DNA from: Acetobacteraceae bacterium
GTDB taxonomy: Bacteria > Pseudomonadota > Alphaproteobacteria > Acetobacterales > Acetobacteraceae
DNA: 52,301 nucleotides
Assembly (NCBI GenBank): GCA_003151425.1
Contig: PLXO01000125.1
Location: forward strand, 20,056 to 72,356
Direction of reading: 5' to 3'
Shown: piece by piece, positions 19,920 through 27,961 of the stretch
Layout of the letters: every line of letters begins with the position of its first letter
How positions within the stretch are numbered: position 1 is the stretch's first letter
The notes under the pieces: model-generated
Told to the model about the DNA's origin: nothing
The model's database searches: none
Seen by the model: the letters and a program-made list of their open reading frames with translations, nothing else
Made by a program: the position numbers and the translations under genes

Positions 19920-19972
19920 TACCCTTTACGGTCTTGGGAATCCCGTGCTCTATCCTGCTGAGCTACGGGGAC
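19920..19972 (-). tRNA. 5' half of a tRNA-Arg-like gene (remnant)
   Basis: On the minus strand GTCCCCGTAGCTCAGCAGGA followed by TAGAGCA is a perfect acceptor 5' strand plus D-arm of an arginine tRNA. The anticodon arm that follows cannot form a five-pair stem, and there is no T-arm (no GGTTCGAATCC) or 3' acceptor strand. It is therefore not a functional tRNA, but a fragment left by recombination or integration at a tRNA gene. Confidence 0.6.
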
Positions 19973-20187
19973 AGATCCGCCTTGGTCGACGCCGATGGCG
20001 TCAGACACCCGATTAGGCCGGGCGACGGCCTGGTGGCAAGGGCTGTCTGCCCGGGCCTCACACGCCGGCGCCTCGATCCGCGCCCGCTTGACGCAACGGG
20101 CCAGACTGCCGGCACCATAATCCCGCTGCTTGTGGCAGTCTGGCACAAGGGCAGGCGGAACCCCATCGGATGGAAGCCGAGCGCGAT

Positions 20188-20928
20188 ATGCCGGATTTTT
20201 GTGCCATCGTGTCGCCGAATGCCCGCGCCGAGCGCGCCGCGCGGCAGCTCGCGGCGCTGGCTCAACGCGAGGCAACCGTGCGTGCCTTCGTCTGCCACGA
20301 CGCCGATGCCGCGCGGCGCGAGCTTGTTGCCGGCACGGACGGTCCGCTTAGCGGCGCGCTGATCGGCGTGAAGGATATCATCGCGACCGAGGCATTTCCC
20401 ACCAGGTACGGTCTGGATGATTTCGGCCCGTCCGACCCGCGCCACGATGTGGAGACGTTGGACCTGCCCGTCCCGATCGCGGATTTTTGCGGCCGGCAGC
20501 AGGAGATTTGCTACTGGGAAGCGGCGCGCATTCTGCTGGCCCCCGGTTTGCTGGCCCGGGGGCGGCTGCGCCTGCTGCCGGAACTGGTGGCGCTGCTCGG
20601 CCCCTATCTCGACAGCGACACCGCACGCTATGCGGCCGCACGTCGGCGCCGGCAAACCTACCAGGCGCGCTTCGACGAGCTTGCAGCCGGGTATGATGCG
20701 GTCCTGCTGCCGGCAGCGACCGGCGCTGCCCCGCCAGTGACGAACACCGGCGATGCGGTGATGAACCGGATTTGGACCGCGCTGCACGTGCCGGCGATCA
20801 CGGTGCCGTTCTGGCGCACGGCCGACGGGATGCCGCTGGGCCTGCAACTGGTCGCTCCGCTGGGTGCCGATCGTGCACTGATCGAAACGGCGCAATGGTT
20901 CCACGAACGCGCGGCCACCCGCAAATGA
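20188..20928 (+). pseudogene. Amidase-signature enzyme lacking its catalytic Ser-Ser region
   Basis: The N-terminus, with GALIGVKDIIATEAFPTRYG, carries the catalytic Lys of the amidase Ser-cisSer-Lys triad. The C-terminus has the usual ending: YDAVLLPAATGAAPP, MNRIWTALHVPAITVPFWRT and GMPLGLQLVAPLGADRALIE. The central 150-200 residues, with the GGS serine motif, are missing, so about 246 residues remain instead of about 430. The deletion keeps the frame open, but the product cannot be a normal amidase. Its stop overlaps the LysR start (ATGA), so it was the first gene of the catabolic operon or was co-transcribed with the regulator. Confidence 0.75.
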
Positions 20929-21902
20929 ACTTCCGCCAGTTCGAGGCGCTGTACTGGATCGCGCGGCTCGGCAGCTTCCACGCCGCGGCGCGCCATCTGC
21001 ACACTTCGCAGCCGGCCATCTCGGCACGCATTCGCGAGATGGAGCAGCAGCTCGGCGTGACGCTGTTCGATCGTTCCGAACGCAAGGTGCGGCCGACGCC
21101 GAAGGGTCACGAGATGCTGCGCTACGCCGCACAGGTGATGGCGATCGCCGCCGAGATCCAGCAGCGCGTCGGCACGCGTGAGGCGCTGACCGGGCGGGTG
21201 CGGCTCGGTGTGCCCAGCATCTCCGCACTGACCTGGCTGCCGCACCTGCTGCGCCGGGTGGCGCGCACCTATCCCGGATTGATCGTCGAGTTTACTGTCG
21301 ATTCCAGCGAGATTCTCGACGAGCAGATGCAGCACGGGCTGCTTGATGTGGCGGTGCTGGCCGGCCCGGTGGCCTCGCCCAAAGTGACCGCCGAATCGCT
21401 GGGACGCGTTGCGCTGGCCTGGCTGTGCAGCCCGCGGCTTGACCTGCCGCTCGGCACGCTTGGCGCGGCGGATATCGCGCTGTGGCCGGTGATCACCGAT
21501 CGGGCCGGGGCGCATCTGCACGGCGCGGCGATGGACTGGTTCCGCGCCGAGGGCGTCGAGCCGGCGCGCCACCATGGGTGTTCCAGCTTGCCGACGCGCA
21601 TTCAGCTCGCGGTGCGCGGCGTCGGCATCGCGTTGGCCTCGCCGTCGGCGGCGAGCCGGGAACTGGCGCACGGCACGCTGCGGCTGGTCGAGACGACGCG
21701 CCCGCCGCCGTCGCTGGAGTACGTCATTGCGTACACCGCCGTCGGGCTGGAGCCTGGCGGGCGGCTGGTGGCCGAGATGGCGAAAGCGCTGATCGCGCAG
21801 AAGCCGGACCTGCAGGCCTATTATTCGGCGGCCGGTATCGACGATGATAATGCGAATTTATCGAATGGGGATATTTTTGGCGATATCGACAATAATGCTT
21901 GA
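20925..21902 (+). CDS. LysR-type transcriptional regulator
   Basis: 325 residues from ATG 20925, which overlaps the amidase stop by four bases. N-terminal winged helix: FRQFEALYWIARLGSFHAAA, RHLHTSQPAISARIREMEQQ, LGVTLFDRSERKVRPT. The effector domain follows from about residue 90. It probably controls the importer and catabolic genes downstream, in the same direction. The last 20 residues (IDDDNANLSNGDIFGDIDNN) are encoded by strikingly AT-rich DNA and extend beyond a normal LysR end; that stretch may double as the promoter and operator of the next gene. The inducer is unknown. Confidence 0.93.
   Translation: MNFRQFEALYWIARLGSFHAAARHLHTSQPAISARIREMEQQLGVTLFDRSERKVRPTPKGHEMLRYAAQVMAIAAEIQQRVGTREALTGRVRLGVPSISALTWLPHLLRRVARTYPGLIVEFTVDSSEILDEQMQHGLLDVAVLAGPVASPKVTAESLGRVALAWLCSPRLDLPLGTLGAADIALWPVITDRAGAHLHGAAMDWFRAEGVEPARHHGCSSLPTRIQLAVRGVGIALASPSAASRELAHGTLRLVETTRPPPSLEYVIAYTAVGLEPGGRLVAEMAKALIAQKPDLQAYYSAAGIDDDNANLSNGDIFGDIDNNA
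21836..21898. promoter_or_regulatory. AT-rich repeat region, candidate LysR operator/promoter
   Basis: TATCGACGATGATAATGC (21836-21853) and TATCGACAATAATGC (21884-21898) are direct repeats, with another TATCGA at 21859-21864, in AT-rich DNA 60-125 bp before the binding-protein gene. The sites sit inside the LysR coding end. Confidence 0.35.
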
Positions 21903-21959
21903 CCGATTGTTCGGCGCCTCCCTAGCGTCGGCGCTGAGAGCCGGGGAGGGCTTGGGGTC

Positions 21960-23516
21960 ATGCGGATCACGAAATGGTTGCCCCTTGGTCTGGCGCTCGC
22001 GGTCATCGCGCCCGGCTTTGTCGCGCCCAGCTTCATCGCCATTGCGTCGGCGTACGCGTCGGAAATCCGCGTCGGTTATACGCAGGACGCGCTGACCCTC
22101 GACCCGGCCAATCCAGGTAATCGTGACACCGAAACGATCATCCGCAACATGTACGATGGGCTGCTGACGCGCGATGCGGCCATGCGCGTGGTGCCGGAGC
22201 TCGCCGATAGCTGGCGCCGGGTCGATCCGGTGACGTACGAGTTCCATCTGCGCGACGGGGTGCGCTTTCACGACGGCGCGCTGCTGACCGCCGAGGACGT
22301 GAAGTTCACCATGGAGCGCGTGCTCGGCGGCAAGATCGGTGGCCAAACCAACCCGCGCAAGGACCTGCTCGGGCCGCTCGCCCGCGTCGACATCGTCGAT
22401 CCGCACACGGTACGTTTCGTGCTGAGCAAGCCCTGGCCGCTGCTGCCGGCGATGCTGCCGTTCCAAGAAATCGTCAGCGAGGCGTTCGTCAAGCGGGTCG
22501 GCGATGACGGCATGGTGTCGCAGGAGGACGGTACCGGACCGTTCCGGTTAAAGGAATGGAGCCGTGGCGACCGCATCGTGATGGAGCGTGTGCCGGACTA
22601 CTACGGTGGCTCGCCCGCGGTGCCGCCGGTCGGCCCGGCGCGGGTGGATCGGGTGATTTACAAGATCATGCCGGACAACGCGTCGCGTGTGGCGGCGCTG
22701 CTGGCCGGCGATATCGACATCATCAACGGGCTGCCGGTGACCTCGATCGCGCAGGTGCGCGACAATCCGGGGACGGCGGTGATGGCGGTGAACGGCACGC
22801 GCACGTTCTTCCTGTCGATCAACAATGCCAAGCCGCCGTTCACCGATGTGCGCGTGCGCCGCGCGCTGAACCACGCCGTGGACCGCAAGCTGATCGTTGC
22901 GCGGTTGCTGAACGGACTGGCCACGCCGCTGAATGGCGTACTGAGCCCCGACGCGTTCGGCTTCGATGCTGCTCTGTCCGAGTACGCGTATGACCCGGTG
23001 CAGGCGAAGTCGCTGCTGGCGGAGGCGGGTGCGTCGAACCTGCATCTGACAATAGATGTCGATGGCGCATCGAAGGATGTCGCCGAGGCGATTGCATCGA
23101 TGCTGACACGCAGCGGCATCACCGCGCAGGTGCGGGTGTGGGAGACCGCGGTGATCGTGCCGATCTGGCGCGATGCCACGAAGCGCCAGGAGCATGACCT
23201 GTTCTTCACTTCCTGGGGCAACGCCTCGCTCGATCCGTCCGACATCATGATGCCGGCGGTGCACGGCGGCGGGCGCGGCAATTCGGCGGGGTATGCCAAT
23301 CCGGAGGTGGACAAGCTGCTCGATCAGGCGGAGACCGAAACGGACCAGGCCAAGCGGCAGGCGATCTATCTGCGTGTGCAACAGATTGTGCACGACGACG
23401 CGCCTTGGGTTTTCCTGTGGCTGCCGCAGGATGTCTACGGCGTGTCGAAGCGGTTGCATGGGTTCCAGCCGTCGGCGGATGGCAAGATCTACCTGTCGCG
23501 CGTCAGCGTGGACTGA
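21960..23516 (+). CDS. ABC importer substrate-binding protein, peptide family (SBP_bac_5)
   Basis: 518 residues; GGAGGG lies nine bases before ATG 21960. The signal peptide (MRITKWLPLGLALAVIAPGF, cleaved near AYAS-EIR) sends it to the periplasm. The family 5 signature is present: YDGLLTRDAAMRVVPELADS, YEFHLRDGVRFHDGALLTAE, DGTGPFRLKEWSRGD and VRRALNHAVDRKLIV. It binds a di-/oligopeptide or similar solute and delivers it to the permeases encoded next. The transport genes and the AtuA/BKACE/M81 genes downstream imply a catabolic substrate. A paired palindrome separates it from the permease, as is common where the binding protein must be made in excess. Confidence 0.94.
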   Translation: MRITKWLPLGLALAVIAPGFVAPSFIAIASAYASEIRVGYTQDALTLDPANPGNRDTETIIRNMYDGLLTRDAAMRVVPELADSWRRVDPVTYEFHLRDGVRFHDGALLTAEDVKFTMERVLGGKIGGQTNPRKDLLGPLARVDIVDPHTVRFVLSKPWPLLPAMLPFQEIVSEAFVKRVGDDGMVSQEDGTGPFRLKEWSRGDRIVMERVPDYYGGSPAVPPVGPARVDRVIYKIMPDNASRVAALLAGDIDIINGLPVTSIAQVRDNPGTAVMAVNGTRTFFLSINNAKPPFTDVRVRRALNHAVDRKLIVARLLNGLATPLNGVLSPDAFGFDAALSEYAYDPVQAKSLLAEAGASNLHLTIDVDGASKDVAEAIASMLTRSGITAQVRVWETAVIVPIWRDATKRQEHDLFFTSWGNASLDPSDIMMPAVHGGGRGNSAGYANPEVDKLLDQAETETDQAKRQAIYLRVQQIVHDDAPWVFLWLPQDVYGVSKRLHGFQPSADGKIYLSRVSVD

Positions 23517-23550
23517 CGGTGGGGGACACGGAGGTCGTGGCCGTAGACAA

Positions 23551-23669
23551 TTCTCCCCCTCCCCTTGAGGGAGGGGGTTGGGGGGAGGGGTTGGTGCCAG
23601 GGTTACACCGAAGCTTCTCGCGCATCGACCCCTCCCCCCAACCCCCTCCCTCAAGGGGAGGGGGAGAAT
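23551..23669. repeat. Paired inverted palindromes between binding protein and permease
   Basis: Two copies of the CTCCCCCTCCCCTTGAGGGA element in opposite orientation flank a variable centre that holds GGTGCCAGGGTTACACC. The same composite occurs at 50506-50619. Each copy is itself a stem-loop and the two can pair with each other. Confidence 0.85.
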
Positions 23670-23736
23670 GTTATGTTGCGACGCCGGCCTGTCCTATGGC
23701 GGGTGCGGCCCACCTTCGCCACCACCCCACCCCCGC

Positions 23737-24741
23737 ATGACCACACGCCTGCTTCAACGCGTCCTACACCTCATCCCGGTCCTCCTCGGTACCGCGCTGG
23801 TCGTCTTCGCCATGACTTCGGCGACACCGGGCGATCCGGTGCAGATCATGCTCGGCGACCAGCGCGCCACACCCGAACAGATTGCCGCCCTGCGCCACGA
23901 CATGGGGCTTGATCTCCCGTTGGCGGAACGATTCATCAGCTTCGTCTGGCGCGCGCTGCAGGGTGATTTCGGCCGCAGCTTCTTCCACCGCCGCCCCGTG
24001 CTCGACGTGATCGCCGACCGCCTGCCCGCCACCATCGAGCTCACGCTGGCCGCGGCGGTCCTGGCGCTCGCCATCGGCATACCGCTCGGCCTGCTCGCCG
24101 GCGTGCGACGTGGCCGCGCCGCCGATCGCGCCGCCAGCATCTCCGCCCTGGTCGGCGTATCGATGCCCGGATTCTGGCTCGGCCTGCTGCTGATGCTGCT
24201 GTTCTCCGTTACGCTGCACTGGTTTCCGGTCTCCGGCCGCACCGGCTACGGCGATGAACCCGTTCCGATCACGCATCTTCTGCTGATCGACAGCCTGCTG
24301 GCCGGCCGACCCGCCGCGCTCGCCGAGGCGCTGCGCCACCTCGCGCTTCCGGCGATCACGCTGGCTTTGCCGATGGCCGCGGTGCTGATGCGCGTGACGC
24401 GCGCCGCGGTGATCGACGTGCTGCGCGCCGACTACGTGCTGTTCGCCGAGTCCAAAGGTCTGTCGCGCCGGCGCGTGCTGCTGCTGCACGTGTTGAAGAA
24501 CGCGCTGGCGCCGGCGGTCAGCGTCGCCGCGTTGGAGATCGGCGCACTGCTCGGCGGCAACATGATTGTCGAAACGATCTTCGCTTGGCCCGGCGTCGGC
24601 CGTCTCGTGGTGGAGGCGATCTTCGCCCGCAACTACCCGCTGGTGCAGGCCGCGGTGCTGCTCTACGCGGTGGTGTTCGTGCTGCTCAACAGCCTCGCCG
24701 ACGTGCTCTACGGCGTGCTCAACCCGCGCATCGCCGCATGA
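23737..24741 (+). CDS. ABC importer permease, DppB type
   Basis: 334 residues from ATG 23737. N-terminal MTTRLLQRVLHLIPVLLGTA, then the family segment FAMTSATPGDPVQIMLGDQR, six membrane helices, the DFGRSFFHRRPV loop, and the coupling loop EAA-like RADYVLFAESKGLSRRRVLL. It ends VFVLLNSLADVLYGVLNPRI. It forms half of the inner-membrane channel with the next gene product. The stop overlaps the next start (ATGA at 24738). Confidence 0.95.
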   Translation: MTTRLLQRVLHLIPVLLGTALVVFAMTSATPGDPVQIMLGDQRATPEQIAALRHDMGLDLPLAERFISFVWRALQGDFGRSFFHRRPVLDVIADRLPATIELTLAAAVLALAIGIPLGLLAGVRRGRAADRAASISALVGVSMPGFWLGLLLMLLFSVTLHWFPVSGRTGYGDEPVPITHLLLIDSLLAGRPAALAEALRHLALPAITLALPMAAVLMRVTRAAVIDVLRADYVLFAESKGLSRRRVLLLHVLKNALAPAVSVAALEIGALLGGNMIVETIFAWPGVGRLVVEAIFARNYPLVQAAVLLYAVVFVLLNSLADVLYGVLNPRIAA

Positions 24742-25622
24742 GCGCGAGCCTCGCCGTGCACGACGCGTCGCCCAGTGCGCTTGGCCTGCGTCGTTTCGTT
24801 GCCGACCGTACCAGCCTGTGCTGCGCGGTGATCGTGCTGCTGGCCGGGCTGGCGGCGGTGTTCGCACCGGCCATCGCGCCGCACGATCCGGCGGACGCAG
24901 ATCTGCTGCGCCGCCTGCAACCGCCGGTGTGGCAGGCGGGCGGCGAGTTCGCCTATCCGCTCGGCTGCGACGGCCTTGGGCGCGACATCCTGTCGCGGCT
25001 GATTTTTGGCGCACGCGTTTCGCTCGGCGTCGGTTTCGGAGTCGTTCTGGTATCGAGTGTGATCGGCACGCTGCTCGGCATGTTTTCCGGATTTGCGCGC
25101 GGCGGGATCGACGCGGTGGTGTCGCGTGTGGCCGACGTGCTGCTGGGCTTTCCCTATCTGGTCTTCGCCATCGGGCTGATGGGCATGATGGGACCCGGCC
25201 TCGGCAACATCGTGATCACGCTGGTCCTGAAGGAATGGGTGGTAGCGTTCCGCGTCGCCCGCGGCGAGACCCTCGGCGCGCGTGAGCAGGACTACGTGGA
25301 GGCGGCGCGAGCGTTGGGCTGCCCATCGTGGCGGATCATGTGCGGGGAGATCCTGCCGAACATCCTCTCGCCGGTGCTGGTCGTGGCGACGATCCGCATG
25401 GCGCACGTGATCATCATGGAGTCGAGCCTGTCGTTCCTCGGCTTGGGCGTGCAGCCACCGTCGGTGTCATGGGGCGGGATGGTGGCGGACGGGCGTGAGT
25501 TCCTCGCCGAGGGGTGGTGGGTGGCGACGCTGCCCGGCCTGGCGATCCTGGTCGTCGTGCTGGCGATCAACCTGGCCAGCCAGGGCGCGCGCGAGGCATT
25601 CGATCCGCGGCTGCACCGATGA
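24738..25622 (+). CDS. ABC importer permease, DppC type
   Basis: 294 residues from ATG 24738. N-terminal helix CCAVIVLLAGLAAVFAPAIA, the DppC hallmark CDGLGRDILSRLIFGARVSL, coupling loop EQDYVEAARALGCPSWRIM, and SSLSFLGLGVQPPSVSWGGM. It pairs with the DppB-type permease. Its TGA overlaps the ATG of the repeat mini-ORF that follows (ATGA at 25619). Confidence 0.95.
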   Translation: MSASLAVHDASPSALGLRRFVADRTSLCCAVIVLLAGLAAVFAPAIAPHDPADADLLRRLQPPVWQAGGEFAYPLGCDGLGRDILSRLIFGARVSLGVGFGVVLVSSVIGTLLGMFSGFARGGIDAVVSRVADVLLGFPYLVFAIGLMGMMGPGLGNIVITLVLKEWVVAFRVARGETLGAREQDYVEAARALGCPSWRIMCGEILPNILSPVLVVATIRMAHVIIMESSLSFLGLGVQPPSVSWGGMVADGREFLAEGWWVATLPGLAILVVVLAINLASQGAREAFDPRLHR

Positions 25623-25741
25623 GTGGCGCACCGATGAACGGTGCATCGATTCCCATCGCATTGATGATCGACGCATCGATAACCGGCGCATCGATGACGC
25701 GCGCACAGATGGCGAGCGCACAGATGATTGGAATACGATGA
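25619..25741 (+). CDS. Repeat-built 40-codon mini-ORF coupling the permease to the ATPase
   Basis: ATG 25619 overlaps the permease stop; TGA 25739-25741 overlaps ATG 25738 of the next ATPase. The product reads [40 protein letters not shown], eight units of five residues. It is entirely a 15-bp repeat array. Function unknown. The likely role, if any, is to carry ribosomes across the junction rather than to make an active peptide. Confidence 0.45.
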   Translation: MSGAPMNGASIPIALMIDASITGASMTRAQMASAQMIGIR

Positions 25742-25797
25742 TCGGCGCATCGACGCTGGCCGACGCGATGATTGGAACGCCGATAATCGGCGAGCCG
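25619..25797. repeat. 15-bp x12 tandem array spanning permease/ATPase junction
   Basis: Units of the form ATG-NNN-GGC-GCA-TCG start at 25619, then every 15 bp to 25724. One 14-bp unit (25724-25737) shifts the frame, and further units start at 25738, 25753, 25768 and 25783. The second codon varies most. The last four units encode the N-terminus of the ATPase. Confidence 0.88.
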
Positions 25798-26757
25798 ATC
25801 CTGCGCATCGGTGGCCTGCGCGTAACGTTCCACGGCGACCGGGGGGCGGTGCGCGCGGTGGACGGCGTCGATCTGGAGGTGCATCGCGGCGAGTGTCTGG
25901 GTGTGGTGGGTGAGTCCGGCTCGGGTAAGACGGTGACGTTTCTCGCTACACTCGGCCTGCTGCCGCCGCCGGTTCGCGTCGAGGCCGAAACTTTGACGTG
26001 GCAGCGCATCGACCTACGCGCATTGTCACCCGCCGGCTGGCGCACGCTGCGCGGGCGCGACATTGCGTTGACCATGCAGGATGCACTGACCGCGCTGAAT
26101 CCCGCGCTGACCATCGGCACGCAGATCACCGAGGTGCTCGACGCACACAGCGACCTGCCCTCGACGACGGCGCGCCGCACCCGCGCGGCGGAGCTGCTGC
26201 GCCTGGTCGGGATCGCCGATCCGCCGCGCCAGTTGCGCGCCTATCCGCATGAGCTGTCCGGTGGCATGCGCCAGCGCGCAATGATCGCGGTGGCGCTGGC
26301 CTGCGGGCCGAAGCTGCTGATCGCCGACGAGCCGACCACCGCGCTGGACGTTACCGTTCAGGCGCAAGTGCTGGAGCTGTTGGACTCGTTGCGCGCCCAG
26401 TTGCATTTGTCCCTGGTACTGATCACCCACAACCTTGGCGTGGTCGCCGCGCATTGCGACCGGATCGCCGTGATGTATGCCGGGCAGGTGGTGGAAACCG
26501 GTCCCACCGCGCAGGTCATTGCGGCCCCGGCGCATCCCTACACCGCCGGGCTGCTGGCCTGTCTGCCGCGGCTGGATCGGTTGGATGCGCCGCTGGCGCC
26601 AATCCCCGGCCGCGTGCCCGATCTGACGCACCTGCCGCCGGGCTGCCGCTTCGCGCCGCGCTGTGCCAAGTGCACGCAGGGCTGCGATCAGCCGCAGGCA
26701 ATGCGCGCGCTGGGTGCCGAGCGCGCGGCGCGCTGCCATCTCGCGGAGGCGGCATGA
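25738..26757 (+). CDS. ABC importer ATPase, DppD type
   Basis: 339 residues from ATG 25738. The first 20 residues ([20 protein letters not shown]) come from the repeat array; the conserved domain starts at [10 protein letters not shown]. Walker [11 protein letters not shown]-loop [11 protein letters not shown], signature [13 protein letters not shown], Walker [14 protein letters not shown]-loop ITHNLG, then the oligopeptide-transporter C-terminal domain with the Cys pattern [14 protein letters not shown], which in relatives can hold an Fe-S cluster. It powers the importer with the next ATPase. Its stop overlaps the second mini-ORF (ATGA at 26754). Confidence 0.95.
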   Translation: MIGASTLADAMIGTPIIGEPILRIGGLRVTFHGDRGAVRAVDGVDLEVHRGECLGVVGESGSGKTVTFLATLGLLPPPVRVEAETLTWQRIDLRALSPAGWRTLRGRDIALTMQDALTALNPALTIGTQITEVLDAHSDLPSTTARRTRAAELLRLVGIADPPRQLRAYPHELSGGMRQRAMIAVALACGPKLLIADEPTTALDVTVQAQVLELLDSLRAQLHLSLVLITHNLGVVAAHCDRIAVMYAGQVVETGPTAQVIAAPAHPYTAGLLACLPRLDRLDAPLAPIPGRVPDLTHLPPGCRFAPRCAKCTQGCDQPQAMRALGAERAARCHLAEAA

Positions 26758-26897
26758 CCGATGTTGGCGGCATGACCGACGAACGCGAAATGACCGACGG
26801 AGCCGGCGTGACAGATGGATGCGTAATGACCAGTGGAGACGGCGGGACCGATGGATGCGCCATGGCCGGTAGGAGCGGCAGGGCCGACGGCGACCGA
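26754..26897. repeat. 18-bp x8 tandem array between the two ATPase genes
   Basis: Units begin at 26754 and then every 18 bp to 26880, with consensus ATGACCGACGGAGNCGGC. The early units start with ATGA, so each carries a stop/start overlap in the neighbouring frame; later units are degenerate. Confidence 0.85.
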
Positions 26898-26921
26898 GTG
26901 GCCGCGAAGGGGGCCGCATGA
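26754..26921 (+). CDS. Second repeat-built mini-ORF, 55 codons, between the two ATPases
   Basis: ATG 26754 overlaps the preceding stop and TGA 26919-26921 overlaps ATG 26918 of the next ATPase. The product is units of six residues: [48 protein letters not shown], then VAAKGAA. No family or signal. It is a mirror case of the first mini-ORF but with an unrelated 18-bp unit. Confidence 0.45.
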   Translation: MTDVGGMTDEREMTDGAGVTDGCVMTSGDGGTDGCAMAGRSGRADGDRVAAKGAA

Positions 26922-27961
26922 TAGCGGACGGTCCGCTGGTCGAATTGCGTAACGTCAGTCGGCATTTCGAGGTTCGCCGCACTCTTGCCGATGTGCTTGC
27001 AAGCCGACCAGCCGCACGCGTGCGCGCGGTGGACGGCGTCGATCTGGCCATTGCGCGCGGCGAATGTCTGGGCCTGATCGGTGAGAGCGGCTGCGGCAAG
27101 TCCACCCTCGGCCGCCTCGCGCTGCGCCTGCGCCTGCCGAGCGGTGGAACGGTGCGTTTCGACGGCGTCGATCTTGCCAGCCTCCACGCGCGCGCCCTGG
27201 CGGCACTGCGCCCGCGCATGCAGATCGTCTTTCAGGACCCGTACGCCTCATTGAACCCGCGGCGCAACGTCGAGCAGATCGTCGGACTGCCGCTGCAACT
27301 TCACGCACGCCTGACCGCCGGTGAACGCCGTGCCCGCATCATCACGGCATTGGAATGGGTAGGGCTCGGCGTCGCGCATCTGCGCCGCTACCCGCACGAA
27401 TTCTCCGGCGGCCAGCGTCAGCGCATCGGCATCGCCCGCGCTCTGGTGCTGCACCCCGACTTCGTGGTGTGCGACGAACCGGTGTCCGCGCTGGATGTTT
27501 CGGTGCAAGCACAGATCGTCGAGCTGCTGGGCCGGCTGCGGCGCGAGCTTGGCCTGGCCTATCTGTTCATCTCGCACGATCTTGCCGTGGTCGCGCATGT
27601 CAGCGACCGCATCGCGGTGATGTATCTCGGCCGCATCGTCGAGCTCGGTCCGACACGCGCGGTCGTCGCGGCACCGCGACATCCGTACACGCGCGCGCTG
27701 CTCTCCGCGGTGCCGCAGGTGCACGCGGCACGCCTGGCGCGCATCCGCCTGACCGGCGAGCCGCCCTCGCCGCTTTCGCCGCCGGCCGGCTGCGCCTTCC
27801 ATCCGCGCTGCCCATACGCCGAGGACCTCTGCCGCGCGACGCGGCCGGAACTGGCCGAGCTCGCATCCGGTCACGCCGTCGCCTGCCACTTCGCCGACAC
27901 CATCACCGACCCCATCACCGACCCCCTGCCACCTCTGGAGGCTGTCCCATGCAATCCATGA
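26918..27961 (+). CDS. ABC importer ATPase, DppF type
   Basis: 347 residues. Walker A GESGCGKSTLGRLAL, Q-loop VFQDPYASLNPRR, signature EFSGGQRQRIGIARAL, Walker B FVVCDEPVSALD, H-loop FISHDLAVV, and the C-terminal domain GCAFHPRCPYAEDLC. It completes the importer. The tail contains a small 12-bp duplication giving TITDPITDP. Its end overlaps the start of the AtuA-like gene by 13 bp, so import and catabolism are translated from one message. Confidence 0.95.
   Translation: MIADGPLVELRNVSRHFEVRRTLADVLASRPAARVRAVDGVDLAIARGECLGLIGESGCGKSTLGRLALRLRLPSGGTVRFDGVDLASLHARALAALRPRMQIVFQDPYASLNPRRNVEQIVGLPLQLHARLTAGERRARIITALEWVGLGVAHLRRYPHEFSGGQRQRIGIARALVLHPDFVVCDEPVSALDVSVQAQIVELLGRLRRELGLAYLFISHDLAVVAHVSDRIAVMYLGRIVELGPTRAVVAAPRHPYTRALLSAVPQVHAARLARIRLTGEPPSPLSPPAGCAFHPRCPYAEDLCRATRPELAELASGHAVACHFADTITDPITDPLPPLEAVPCNP

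Larger units (their letters stand above)
19288..20169. other. Gene-free junction region after cmk
   Basis: No credible protein gene on either strand over about 880 bp. It contains a long imperfect inverted repeat (19435-19636) and a half tRNA (19920-19972); GC content is lower in 19650-19910. Open frames here have atypical composition or are tRNA shadow (VAQQDRARDSQ-type). Confidence 0.6.

Noticed and set aside
19880..20275. 131-codon minus-strand protein
   Set aside because: It contains the VAQQDRARDSQ string that is the typical translation of a tRNA gene; treated as a tRNA fragment.
23578..23736. N-terminal extension of the DppB-type permease
   Set aside because: It would translate the palindrome pair; the family N-terminus begins at ATG 23737.
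26026..27219. 397-codon minus-strand frame across the two ATPase genes
   Set aside because: Opposite to two clear ABC ATPases with all motifs; low-complexity Arg/Ser product.
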